Below are positions 23,690 through 34,674 of a stretch of DNA of 64,000 nt, piece after piece (within the stretch, counting starts at the first letter, position 1; each line of letters starts with the position of its first letter). A program made the translations under genes and the position numbers. The DNA is from Sphagnum compactum (lineage: Eukaryota; Bryophyta; Sphagnopsida; Sphagnales), in the NCBI GenBank assembly GCA_965153455.1, contig OZ234493.1, positions 21,380,213 to 21,444,212 of the forward strand, in the 5' to 3' direction. The notes beneath the pieces are model-generated. The model saw only the letters and a program-made list of their open reading frames with translations. It was not told the origin of the DNA and did no database searches.

Positions 23690-25876
23690 GAAAAAAGTCA
23701 AGTCACATTTCCAATTCAAGGACTACTTTGGTACAAATAAAATTGGTCATATGCTTTGAAGGGAGATAAACTTTTGAAGGAGTATCACAATGGATTACTT
23801 GTGGGAAATGGTGATGCAAAGTGCATCACAACACTTTTAAAAAAGAATTATTATTGGCTTAACTTGAAGGATAATGCCAAAAGAGTATGTCAAAACTTAT
23901 TTGACATGGCAACAAAATTGAACAATTTTTAGGAAGCAAGCAAGATTATTGTAAGTTCCTCTTATTCCAAATAGGCCTTGGGAAAGCGTGTCCATGGACT
24001 TCATGGTGAGCCTCCCACCTTCAAAGGGATTTAATGCATGATAATGGTCATAGTGAATAGCTTGAAGAAGATGGCTCATTTCATTCCAATTGTGGAGTAC
24101 TTTGGCTTAGGAAATGAGAGGAATTTTTTTTGCATGTGTTTAAACACCATGGCCCTCCAAAGGATATTATTTTTGATCATGATTCACAACTCACAAATAA
24201 GTTTTTGGCATGTTTTGTGGAAAAGGGTGAGGACTCAAAATTAATACATATTTTTGACCCCAAAATAATGGGGAACTGAGAGGGTGAATTTAGTCATCCA
24301 ATGAGTTATGTTATAGCATTCCAATAAAATTGGGTATATCACCTTAACATGGTTGAAATAACTTGAAACACTTTGCAATTGGGACATGAACACTTTTCCA
24401 AATGGTGACCACCTAATCACCAAATGTTTTTTGTGACTTGTGTTGTGAATCGATGGCCTCCTAACGATGTGTGTGAGGAAGTTCCAGTGACGATTCAATT
24501 CAATGAGGACAAGAAGTGGTTGTGGGAGTTGGCAAGGCCAACTTTCAAAAGGCACAAATGCAATATAAAGGTTATGCAGACAAATCCCATGCATCACAAA
24601 ATGACCTTTTGAGGAGAGAAACAAAATGTGGTTGAACATAATCATTTTCACTTGCTTCAAAACTTAAATCATAAACTTTTAGGGCCTCATGTAAGATTAT
24701 TCAAACTGTTAAAAAAATAAAATCTTACATTTGTAAATTAGAATTGTTGAAAATTTTAGAACTTCACCCCATATTTCACGTTTTTTCCTTTGAAGCTAGT
24801 CACTTATGATCCCTTTAGGCACAATCGAAAACATGAGTCAAAGCCTCCTTTCAATTAATTCATTGATAATGAATTGAAATTTGAAGTAGAAGTCGTGTTC
24901 AAGTCAAAGCAATTGTTGGGGTATGAATGGGAGTATTTGGTTAAGTAAAAAGGTTACCATGTGATAGAGGTTTCTTGGGTGAACAAGTTTGATTTGGATC
25001 ATGCCCAAGAAGCCATAGAAGCTTTCCACAATTGATTGGCAAAAAAAATAGGAAACTTTAATTGGATCACCTCTCTTTTAAAGTGGAGGAGAAGTTTGCA
25101 TAATCCAAAGGAATTGTACCAAGTTTGAGTTGCATGTAAATAAATCTATGAACTTATAGGAAAATGTTATGATAAACATTTTGAATGCATGCTATAATAA
25201 AGGTTGTAGAAATGACATCAATGAGTTGAAATATTTTGCATATGCTCAAATCAAAATTTGGTTTGTCTTTCAAAACAAGGGGAAACCTTGTTTCTATGAG
25301 AAAAAACAAGAAAGGTGAGCTATGGCAACACAAGTGTATTTCAAATTGCATCCCAAAGGGTAATTGGTTAGTAATAATGCCCATCACAAAACATCATGAC
25401 CTTGTTCATGTACTATGATTACAAGATTAAAGATTACCAAAACTTGGGCATCATTCCTCGTACCTGGATAGGAAAAACCTTTTGGTAGGTTTGATTGGTT
25501 GAGAAGCCACAAAGTAATGAAATGAATCATATCAAATAGATTAGGTCAAGAGCAAGCTTGACTTGAGTTTTCATTTGGGAGGGATTTGAAGTATCTCCTT
25601 CTAAGTGAGGGCTTCATTCATTAAAATATTTTAGGACTTTTAATAAAGCCATGGGAAAGGGTTTTTGAAAGGCCCTTTTTGACCTCGTTGAAAGTTTTTG
25701 GAAACTTGAGGATGCCTAATTTAGTTTGATGCATAGTTCAAATTACAAAAGTCAACATGAGATGGCCATGTGATAAAATGATTCCAATTGGACTTGTGAA
25801 GTCCAAAGGGGATCCGAGTTTCTAAAAAATTTAAGTGTCAATGAGGACATTTACTTCTTTTTCTAGTGGGGGAAAA
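23690..25876 (+). pseudogene. Ty3/gypsy chromovirus pol 3' part: integrase and chromodomain
   Basis: Plus-strand pieces in order: 'LLKEYHNGLL...' and 'YYWLNLKDNAKRVCQN' (integrase zinc domain, normally YYWPxMxxDxxxxVxxC), 'RVHGLHGEPPTFKGI' (normally WESVSMDFIxxLPxSxG), 'MVIVNSLKKMAHFIP' (normally VVDRFSKMAHFIP), 'LFLIMIHNSQ' with 'DHDSQLTNKF' in an alternate frame (D-D-E core), then 'HFHLLQNLNHKLLGPHVRLF' and 'NFTPYFTFFPLKL' (linker, normally KLGPRYxGPF...HPVFHVSLLK). At 24875-25030 is a chromodomain: 'FEVEVVFKSKQLLGYEWEYL', 'VK*KGYHVIEVSWV', 'DLDHAQEAIEAFHN'. The C-terminal chromodomain marks the chromovirus branch, whose elements insert by reading histone marks. Multiple stops make this copy dead. 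Confidence 0.85.
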
Positions 25877-26720
25877 TGTTGCAACCCTAATTTTGGGTTC
25901 AAAACAAAAGCTAAAACATAAGAAACAAAATGGACTAAGAAAGTGGGATGAGACTAAACACACTTTCATAAGTGTGGGAAAATGAGTTTCAATGCTCCCA
26001 AATAGTTTTCCCACTTTGGGAATTAAAGTCCCATGGATCTTGAATATTTGGGAAAACAATGCAAGTAGTATTGAGCCCCCAATAAAATGCTAGAAAGGTC
26101 TTGAAAGACATATTTCAAAAAGGTTTGTATTTTCCATTTGGAGTTGTGGGCTACAAATTATGGTCAATGGTCATATTGGAAGGTTAATTCTTGACCATTA
26201 CAACCCACGAAACAAGGGTCAAATGACTTTCAAATTGAACATGTGATGTGATAATGAAAAGGTCTCTTCAAGGGTCACATAATTGCATTAAAGAGCTCTT
26301 CAATTAGAACTTGTACCTCGGAGTTATGAATTCACAAATCAACAAACTTCATAACTTGATAAAATTAAAAAAAGTTAAGACTCCCTTTTCAAAATCTTGA
26401 ATCCTAGGAGTTTTTGGCAATTTGAAACAACCCCTATTGTTGGTCACAATATATACTATAAGGAGACGAGACATACTAACTCTTCTCCAAGTTTGGGCCA
26501 TGGTGTGTTTTGTGAATTTGGTTCACTCAAGGTTCATCCATGCACCATTTTGGCTCCAACTTCCACTAACCACCTTTTTTGTTGGTTTGTGTAGGTTAAT
26601 TTGACTTTGAATTTTTGCTTATGAGTTTGTCCTAATCCCATCCCGAAGCTCACACCTTAATTTCTCTCTTGGGAGCTAAGAAATCTGCCTTTGATTTATA
26701 TTTTGTTACAAAGGTGGGAA
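25877..26720 (+). repeat. 3' LTR of the chromovirus relic
   Basis: A polypurine-like GTGGGGGAAAA ends at 25876 and is followed directly by TGTTGCAACCCTAATTTTGG, the expected LTR start. Blocks such as GAAAGGTCTTGAAAGACATA, CGGAGTTATGAATTC, CACTAACCACC and TCCTAATCCCATCCC appear in the same order as in the LTR at 13845-14737, so both belong to one family. The end is approximate. Confidence 0.65.
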
Positions 26721-27407
26721 TTCAAAGACTTTTTTAACCTTTGAAACATCTTGCCAAATTTAACTACTACAAATAAAGTGGGTTTAATTCACCACATGTT
26801 TCATTAAACCTTATAGTGAAATCACACCCATTTCATGGGACCAAATTTAACCCCTTGCTTAATGATTGGCAACTAGTTGGTAAACATTTGGTTGGTGAAA
26901 TCACTAACATTTGAACAAACAAGATGACATAAAATATTATTGGTCATATTTTTTATATATTTTCAATTAATAATTTTTAGACATGTTATTAAAATGATAT
27001 ATATACAATGGGTCAATGATGTACATTTAATACATACAATTTTTTTTCTTTATAGACTATAATACAAATTTACATGTTAAAAGTTATTTGATTTTACATA
27101 ATCATGATCTCATCTTCTCTTGTTTCTTAAAAATTCTTTTCATTTTATTGAATGAAAAGGCCTACACAATAAATAAGAATTGGTTTTTAAAAATTATATG
27201 TAAGACTTTTTTTATTTAGTATGGTAGTTTATGTAATTTTCATATTGTAATTAATATATTATCATTTTTTTAGTTTATAATATTTAAAATTAAATATTTT
27301 ATTGTAAACTAAAAATATGTATATAGTTTAAATATTTATAATTATAGGTATTATCAAGTTTCTTGTTTTCTTAATTTTTTCAAATAGGTGGACTAACAAT
27401 TATTAAC
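26721..27407. other. AT-rich, no gene recognised
   Basis: Strongly AT-rich with many TTTATAAT- and AATATATT-like words; no coding signal. Confidence 0.5.
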
Positions 27408-27793
27408 AAGAGGAGTGAGCCAAATTTGGCCACATGTTAAACAAGAAAGTAGGTCTTTTCAAATTTCTATTTTATATTGACTACTTCCATGAATGCAATG
27501 TCTAAATGTGGCCACTTATCACAATTTTCCCTCAAAATATGGCGAATTTGCAAAAATATTCCCAAAAAAACCCTTTTATTCACATGTGACTTTTTTTGGT
27601 CACCATAATGCAAAAACTCCCCCCAAAATAAAGGTTTTGGTTATTATAGTTTGTAGTTTTAATGTAATCACCTTAGAAGGTTATAATAAATAATTAATAG
27701 CTTTGTACATATCAAAATTATAATATATGGATTAATGGTTAATTATAAACTTTTATCCATGATTAAAATAATAATTTCAATAAATTAAAAATT
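27408..27793 (+). repeat. Dispersed repeat family B, copy 1
   Basis: Begins AGAGGAGTGAGCCAAATTTG and matches 59938-60185 over its first 230 bases. Its second half (27598-27793) matches 29252-29454 closely, including GGTTATTATAGTTTGTA, TTTTAATGTAATCACCTTA and the AATTATAAACTTTTATCCAT block. No terminal repeats or ORF were identified. Confidence 0.7.
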
Positions 27794-28769
27794 ATTACTA
27801 GTGAATTACTTTGATTCAAGTTAGACATGATTGCAATAAAGTGATTGAAATTTCACCCAAGGTGAAATCGCACATCTTGATTCACTTTGAAGACACTTAG
27901 TGAATTTGGTTAGTGAAATGGACGAACCTTTTGTAATAGTGTTGGGGTGTGTCACAAAGGTTGCCCAAAACTTTGATTATTGAAATACATTGCCAATTTC
28001 CAAAACATGGGACCATGATAGTCATGGGCATGATTTACATGCAATTGTTTTGGCAACTAAGGTTGGAAAAAGGTCATTCCCACTTCATTAAATTGGTTGT
28101 TATCAAGGCAAAAAAATTAATCCAAGGAAGACCAAAGGAGTTGTGTGCTAACATTGTTGAGCTTTTGACCGTTTGAAAATTTGATGGGTAATCTTTCATT
28201 TTTAGATTTCGTATGGATCATAATGTTGAGCATTTGTGACATGAACATTTTAACCTAAACCTTGTTACCAAAATGTGGTCAAAGATTAATGTTATTTCCA
28301 TCCTGTCACATAAGTTAAGCAAATGTACATGAATTTGGTTGAGATTATCACAATTTATGTTTCAAATTTGTTGAAGATGACAAACATTTGACAATTTCAA
28401 ATTGATGAAGAGCAAGCTATGAAATTGATTGACTAGAAATTTGGATTTTCGTGTTCACATGCTTACATAAAACTCCTCACCTTGTTTAATTCATATTGTA
28501 GTGCAATTACAATATGAAAGAAATTGAAGTTGTTATATCAAGTATATTGGTAGTAGTTAGGTGTGAATATTTTTGATTTGGTGTAGTGTAGTCTTTTGTT
28601 TCTCAAATTCTACTCAACCCTTATATGAGGGGAATTTTTTTGTTTTTATATGGAATTTTTTTTCAAATTTAAGATTAAATATGTTTTCTTACAAATTTGA
28701 AATTAAGTTTATATATGTCAATGTGGTGTCACAATTAATATTAGTAAATTGTTGTTCAAGTGATAAGGG
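27794..28769. other. No gene recognised
   Basis: AT-rich, stops in all frames. The plus frame at 27949-28176 has no recognisable motif. Confidence 0.5.
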
Positions 28770-29048
28770 GGTTTGGGTTGGATGTTTCAAAGTTGAGTGT
28801 TGCTTCTAAACATTATGTGAGGTGCAAGGTTCTCATGTTGAAGTGGGCAAGACTATTGTTTGGGTGTTAAGGTTGGATGCTTCAAAGTTGGGTGTTGCTT
28901 TTGACCATTATGTGAGGTGCAACATTCCCATATTGTAATGGGCAAGAGTAATAGCTTGGTATTGAGGTTGGATGTTTCAAAGTTGACTGTTGTTTTTAAC
29001 CATTATGTGAGGTGAAAGACTCCCATGTTGAAGTGGGCAATTATCAAG
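28770..29048 (+). repeat. Three-copy tandem repeat, period 95 bp
   Basis: GGATG(T/C)TTCAAAGTTG starts at 28780, 28875 and 28970, exactly 95 bp apart. Each copy also contains CATTATGTGAGGTG and (A/G)TGGGCAA near its end. The copies differ at scattered positions. Confidence 0.8.
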
Positions 29049-29244
29049 ATTCAAATCACATAGGTCATTCTTATAATTTAGGTAGTTTAATAATTTATGG
29101 TTGAATTTGACGTTGTGCTTAGAACATGCAACGACAAATTCAACCATCTATCTATTCACGAAGGTAGTTTCTTTTGTTTTGTTTCTCACATTGAGATCTC
29201 ATAAACCACAGCTAGTTGGTCCAAATCTCCTATTCCTAGTTGAC

Positions 29245-29454
29245 TTTGTTTTGGTCACCATAAATGCAAAAATTCCCCCCTTCAAATAAAGTTTTTGGTT
29301 ATTATAGTTTGTACTTTTAATGTAATCACCTTAAAAGGTTATTATAAATAATTAGTAGACTTTTACAAACAAAATTATAATATATGGATTAATGGCTAAT
29401 TATAAACTTTTATCCATGGTTAAAATAATAATTTCAATAAACTAAAAAATTATC
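29245..29454 (+). repeat. Dispersed repeat family B, copy 2 (partial)
   Basis: It starts near TTGGTCACCATAAATGC and follows copy 1 (27598-27793) almost base for base until AAAAATTATCA, where similarity ends at the border of the candidate inverted-repeat element. Confidence 0.75.
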
Positions 29455-29499
29455 AAATCCAAGGGTGGGGTCATTTCCAATATCCAAGATTCATAGGCC

Positions 29500-32330
29500 C
29501 CTCCTTTAGAAAATGTACCCACCCTATAACCTTAGGAATAACACACACATATGGCCAACCAGAACCAACACCCACAAACGCACCATTTGGATGGACAATC
29601 CAGTGGATGTGCTAAAATTTTATCCTTTCCTATCCCTGTGCTAACCACCTTGGTCCAAGCTTATTCGCACGATTTTATTTTGTTTTTTTGCCTTCTCAAC
29701 CCTTGGACTTCCCAAAAAGAAATGTTGTGATTCTTTTTTGGACCCACTTGACCACATCAAAACCCCATTCTCCCACCCACTGACCCCCTTAGCCTACTAT
29801 TTTTCTCAACTATGTTTTCACCTGCATATTTCAAATGACCTAATCTCATCCCCACCTACCTACTTGCCCACCCATCTACTTACCAAGTGGCATTCATATG
29901 CTTACCGACCTACCCATCTACCCTTACACACCTACCAACGTCCTACACACCACACAAGTGTAGAAAAATGTTGATGAAATTAGATGTGGGTATTGCAATC
30001 CATGAGGTGTCACTAAATGACGAAATCTGATGAAAGTATTGCATTTCATCATGTAAATGATTGCGCCATCCTTTCACTTTCATACCTACAAGACTTAAAG
30101 GTAGGTACTTACCAAACACCACCTAGCCATACCTACCTACCTGGTCATTAGTATGACCAACCCCCCATTTGGTGATTGTGATGTTTGAATGAAAAAAATG
30201 CAAGTATTACATGTCCATTGGATTTGTTCACACAAGCCACTTATAATGCCCAAATGAAGATAATTGCAGCTACCTGGACAAAGGTATTGCACTAAAGGAG
30301 TATTCTACTTAAGGCATGGACAATTGATCATATATTGCATTAAAATCATGAAGGAAGGTGGGGTGGGGGGGGGGGGTTTTAAAACATTATTGTTCACCAG
30401 ATTGGTCATCTTGAAGAGGGACAAAAAATTAAAAATAAATGAAATGAAAAATTGTAATGTAGCTTAATGCAAAAATAATTGGTCACCTTTAACAACTTGA
30501 CCCTCAACCACCGTAGTTGGTGGTTTGATTACTACATTCGCAATGGATTTGTCAACTTCTGCACTTTGAAAATCTTCACCTTTAGCCATTAATCTTGAAA
30601 GGTCAATTAATGCATTAAGCAGCATTACTTCACTTGGAATATTTTGACCTTCAACCACCACAATCAATGTAGTTATTGAATCATCGACCGTGTTACTAAC
30701 ATCAATGGCTAAGGTTCAATGCATGGACTTTGCATCCTTTTCAACCTTGTGAAAAACACCATCTTCAACTAAACAACCCAATGCACCGAATAATAACCCA
30801 AAAAATTTAACACCACACAAAAGCAAAAAGCAACAGAAGGAGAAAAATGAAGACCAAAAAAAAAAAGGGTAGAAAACAGTAGTAGAAAAAAGTGCTACTA
30901 AGATGGTTTTAGGGTTTAGGGTGATGGTAACATTAAGAAAGAGGGAGGTGCTGCCAAAGGGTTTAGGGTGATGGTAACACAAGGAGAGAAAGAAGGCAAT
31001 GGTAGCAAGACCAGGAGAAAAGGAGGTGTTACCAAGAAGATGATGGCAGTAGAACTAAAAAAGAAGGGGGGCAATGGTAGAACAAGGAAAGAAAGGGGGG
31101 CGATGGCAGAACAAAAAAAGAGGGGGGCGATGGCACAACTAGGAACATTAAGAGCAAGAACCACAAATGAAGAATGAGGAGCCACAACCAAGAACACCAA
31201 AAGCGAAAGCAAGGAGCACCAAGAACAAAAACACCAAGAACGAGAGCCAGGAACACCAAGAGCAAGAGCACCAAGAGTAAGAGCATCAAGAGTGAGAATG
31301 AAGAGCAACAGGAGCAGGGGCACCAAGAACAAAAGCCAAGAATGAGAACCAAGAACACTAAGAGCAGGAGTTAAGAGCACCAAGAGTGAAAATAAAAAAC
31401 CAAAAACACTAAAAGCGAGAGCTAGGAACACCAAGATTGAAAGCGAAAACATTAAGAATGAAAACAAAGAACACCAAGAATAGGAACACCAAGAACGAGA
31501 ATTCAAGAACACCAAGAACAAGAGCACCCAAAAAAAGAACCAAAAGCACGTAAAGCAAAAGCGAGGAACACCAAGAGCAAGAACAAAAACACCATGTGTA
31601 GAAGCACCAAAAGCGAGAACGAGAAGCATTAGGAGCGAAAACGAGAAGCACTAGGAGTGAAAACAAGGAGCAAAAACATCAAAAGTGAGAATCAAGTGTG
31701 AAAACATAAAACACCAAGAACAAGAACACCCAAAACGAAACAAAAAAATAGCAAGAATGAAATTGAAAAACACAAGCAAGAACGAAAACGAAGAACACCA
31801 AGAATAGAAAAACAAAGAGCGAAAGCCAAGAGTGAAAGCCAAAAGCACCATAAGAAGAGCAACATGGAAATGAAGAATGAGAGCACGAGACAAAAGTGAG
31901 GAGTGAAAGCACATTGACGATGATGACAACGCGATGAAGGTGCCAAGAGGGCGAGAATGGGTAGGTAGGAGGGAAGGAGGTAGGAGGGAGGTAGTTAGAC
32001 ACAAGAGGATAGGTAGGTAGGGGGGTGGCAGGTAGGTCAGAGGAAAGGGCCAAAGATTTTTTTTTTAAAAGCCTCTCGGAGGTAGGAAGAGGGGGAAGGA
32101 GAAAAATCCTTAACTCACCCCAAACTCACCCACCCTCAGGTTCCCATCCAAAAAATCCAGAATGGGGTTTATTGGATGGTGCGTTAGTGGGTGCTGGGTC
32201 ACTAAAGCCCACAGATATAAGGGGTGAAGACCAACAAACGGATATCCCTAACAAACCCCCAAAAAATTATAGGGCTAAGCGATACAGAGTAAAAGACCTA
32301 TACTATATTACATGTACCAAATGATACAAA
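29500..32330. mobile_element. Candidate long inverted-repeat element with purine-rich core
   Basis: Around 29550-29605 the plus strand has ACACCCACAAACGCACCAT followed by TTGGATGGAC. Around 32165-32215 the opposite orientation is found as ATTGGATGGTGCGTTAGTGG and GGTGCTGGG. Further in, both arms hold pyrimidine/purine partner tracts: CACCTACCTACTTGCCCACC at 29855-29950 against GGTAGGTAGG tracts at 31960-32040. The arms are diverged and no target duplication was found, so a decayed Mutator-like element with long inverted ends is one reading. Chance pairing of low-complexity arms is the alternative. No transposase motif is present. Confidence 0.4.
30910..31900 (+). repeat. Purine-rich degenerate minisatellite
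   Basis: About 1 kb of plus strand is almost entirely A, G and some C. It is built from loosely repeated AACACCAAGA(A/G)C and AAGAGCACCAAGA words. The minus strand is therefore pyrimidine-rich and gives a long Leu/Val/Phe-rich frame (30916-31629, 237 codons) that is better explained by composition than by selection. The left end (30910-31130) is G-rich with GGGGGGCAATGG-like repeats. Confidence 0.75.
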
Positions 32331-33833
32331 GAAATTCATGTTTAAAAGAAATTTGAGGACCTTACAGATCCCCCCCCCTCTCTGCTTATGGGAGAAAGAA
32401 AGGTCAAGAGCTTTTACCACCACCACCCAGTGAGCAATTCGATCGAAGCACGAAGCAGTTATTGGTGGGCTCCAGTGATTTTCTTGCGAAAGCGAGCACC
32501 ACTAGCTCGGGCGCTCTCGCACATCTTATCTAAATCATAAGCGGCATAAATGATGTTGATGATGATGATGAGGGTGCGTGCTGATGATGATGATGTGAAG
32601 CTTGAAGAAACAATTAGCTGTGTCCGATTTAAGCGGCTCGTCCAATTTAGTAACAGGCCAGCACTGACAGATCTCAGAATCAGTCGCCGCTACAGCCCAT
32701 CCACGCCACATGCATCGCCACATGGGTAAGATCTAAAATCCAGGCGGTTGCAGAAAAAAGAGCTGCTAGCTAGCGAGCGCAAACAAAATCTTGTTACCTG
32801 GCGAAAGTCCGAAATTAAAAAAAAAATGGGCAAGCTTGACGCTGCATTTGATGATCTGAAGATGATGATGATGACTATGATGATAATTGATGCATTTTTC
32901 TTTCTTTGGGTGTGAATTTAGACCTACTTTTGGGTTTTCTTCATATTTCGACGTTGGAAAGGGCATTTTTCTCCTGGACCTTTTGCAGCCTGGAAAAGAC
33001 AAAGTGAGTTTACCGGAGGATTTTTCAGAGAGATTTTTCAGCAGGTTTGGAGCTGGGTGGTTGGAGACGAGGCTAGCTGCCAGGGTTTTGGAAAAGGGCG
33101 GGCAACGGCAAGAAGAAGAAGACTTTGCTTAGTCCGTCGTCGTAATTAGGTGCACATACTTGTCCTACACTTGCGGGAAATTTTGCCGATCGGAGGGGAA
33201 AAGGGCAAGACTGTCGTGGTAATACAGCTGGTGTACTGACGTTGCTTTTTCGACTACTCCAGGAGCCACGACAACAGCCGCGCCCTAGTGCGCAGTTGGT
33301 GAAGATATTGGGGGAGGAGAGGGAAGTACGATTTTTCCATTTTGGGATTTAATCAGCAAAACAAATATATTTCTGGACCGCAAATGCTAGAACTCGCGGT
33401 TGGATTGATGTGGGTGCATTGATACCTATACATCAGAACTTGCGACATAAGTTGTACATCATGTTTCAGGCAGAGGCTCCAGTCAGCTAGCATGGGTTTG
33501 AAACTCGAGCTTCCGTAGCTCTTGTATAGTTTAATGGGCATGATCTTTAAGAGCTTGCTTTTTAGCAGGTTGTAACCAATAAGAAAAGAATCGATAGTAC
33601 TTTTCCATCTCTGTGGATCTGATACAAGAATTATTCTAGGAACAATGTATCCGATTTCCATTCTCCTAATCTGGTCAGGGTGCAGAAGACTTTTTTTTCC
33701 CCCTCTTTTCCTGTTGTTGTGTGTTTCAGGGAAACATACGCTGAATCTTCCTGACGGAAGGATGAGCGTAAAATCATAGTTCCGAACCTTTTCATTTGCA
33801 TCCTTCAATCTCTACAGTGTCGCAGTTTCCTGC
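32331..33833. other. Higher-GC intergenic region, no gene recognised
   Basis: Composition shifts to about half GC from here to 39.5 kb, unlike the AT-rich transposon areas. It contains GATGATGATG microsatellites near 32550-32600 and 32862-32885. No protein domain is visible in the 151-codon minus frame at 33353-33808 or the 81-codon plus frame at 32887-33132. Given what follows, at least the right part is probably promoter DNA. Confidence 0.5.
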
Positions 33834-33841
33834 TATAAGTA
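33834..33841 (+). promoter_or_regulatory. Candidate TATA box of the foldback transcript
   Basis: TATAAGTA lies in a local GC-richer context, about 170 bases before the first foldback. Plant MIRNA genes are Pol II units with TATA boxes about 30 bases before the start, which would put the start near 33865-33870. This is a motif match only. Confidence 0.4.
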
Positions 33842-34009
33842 GCCAGTTGTGTGAAACGATCGATCATACTTGCCTCGAGTTTCTTCTAGTGCGTCTATTG
33901 TGTAAGGCCGCGGTGCGATCAGTAGTTTGTGTAGGTGTGAAGCAATCGTTCCTGCTAATCACGTAGGAGGAATGTGTTTCACATTTGTTTTAGTGCTTTC
34001 GTCGACGCT

Positions 34010-34096
34010 TCTACAGTTTGTCTAGTGTGACATTCTTCATATTCGTAGCTGCACACGAACGAATGATCTGCACCATAGCCAAGATGACTTGGAAAT
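34010..34096 (+). ncRNA. Foldback 1 (most diverged 5' arm)
   Basis: The 3' arm ATCTGCACCATAGCCAAGAT is intact, but the 5' arm CTAGTGTGACATTCTTCAT pairs with it less well than in hairpins 2 and 4. It may be a decayed or less efficient copy. Confidence 0.45.
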
Positions 34097-34187
34097 CTGC
34101 AACAAGCAAAGCTCATTTAGATTCGTCAAAGCATGTCAACTAGATGTCCACGACATATAGTAAGCTAGGGAGACCGCTCGATAGCTC

Positions 34188-34288
34188 ATTTCCTCCAACT
34201 GGTCTATGATGCAGATTCTTCATCTGCAGACTCGATGCAGATCTTGCACACGAAGGATCTGCATCATAGCCAAGATGCAAGGAAATTT
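34188..34288 (+). ncRNA. Foldback 2
   Basis: 5' arm TCTATGATGCAGATTCTTC, 3' arm GAAGGATCTGCATCATAGCC. The core of 18 pairs has one mismatch, followed by a lower stem closed by ATTTCC/GGAAAT. The loop includes a second CATCTGCA/GATGCAGATC pairing option. Confidence 0.65.
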
Positions 34289-34380
34289 CCAACATTCAAG
34301 CGACCTTAAATGTTAAGAGTCCTAGTTAGATCGACATCTCAAGTTACAGATATCTCGTGTGCAGTTAACGGCGAAGCTGA

Positions 34381-34500
34381 GTTTTTGTTCAGCTCGTCGA
34401 TGGTGCAGATCCTTCTCTTCAATACTGCAGTCCCTAGATGGGTTCGAGATTCTTGTAAAAGACAGATCTGCAGAATAGCCAAGATACAGAAGCGCGAAAA
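34381..34500 (+). ncRNA. Foldback 3
   Basis: 5' arm CGATGGTGCAGATCCTTCTC, 3' arm GACAGATCTGCAGAATAGCC, with a larger loop of about 50 nt and more mismatches. The lower stem may close through TTTTTGTTC against GCGAAAAGC. Confidence 0.45.
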
Positions 34501-34579
34501 GCAGCCAAGCATAAACGTCTAGTCCTCAGATATCAAGTCGCAACGGATCATATGTTAGAGGGATGCTCCCGATCGACAC

Positions 34580-34674
34580 ATTTCCTCCAGCTAGTCTATG
34601 ATGCAGATTCTTCATCTGCAAACTCGATATAGTTGCACACGAAGAATCTGCATCATAGTCAAGGTGAAGGAAAT
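34580..34674 (+). ncRNA. Foldback 4 (best paired)
   Basis: The 5' arm CTATGATGCAGATTCTTC and 3' arm GAAGAATCTGCATCATAG are perfect complements over 18 bases. The lower stem runs ATTTCCTCCAGCTAGT against its 3' partner TCAAGGTGAAGGAAAT with a few mismatches. The loop is about 27 nt. Confidence 0.7.

Noticed and set aside
28770-29048. Tandem repeats as a CRISPR array
   Set aside because: The repeats are long, adjacent and diverged, have no spacers, and the DNA is plant nuclear.
30916-31629. Longest open frame of the window (237 codons, minus), very rich in Leu, Val and Phe
   Set aside because: It is the complement of a purine-rich minisatellite. Overlapping frames on the same strand are equally open and equally repetitive, so the openness comes from composition.
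33353-33808. 151-codon minus frame just upstream of the foldbacks
   Set aside because: No recognisable domain, no partner exon, and it ends beside the proposed TATA box. Chance openness in higher-GC DNA is likely, though a lineage-specific protein cannot be excluded.
34580-34674. Likeness of the hairpin 3' arm (AGAATCTGCATC...) to miR172 (AGAATCTTGATG...)
   Set aside because: Only the first seven bases agree; the rest and the star arm do not fit miR172. Treated as coincidence.
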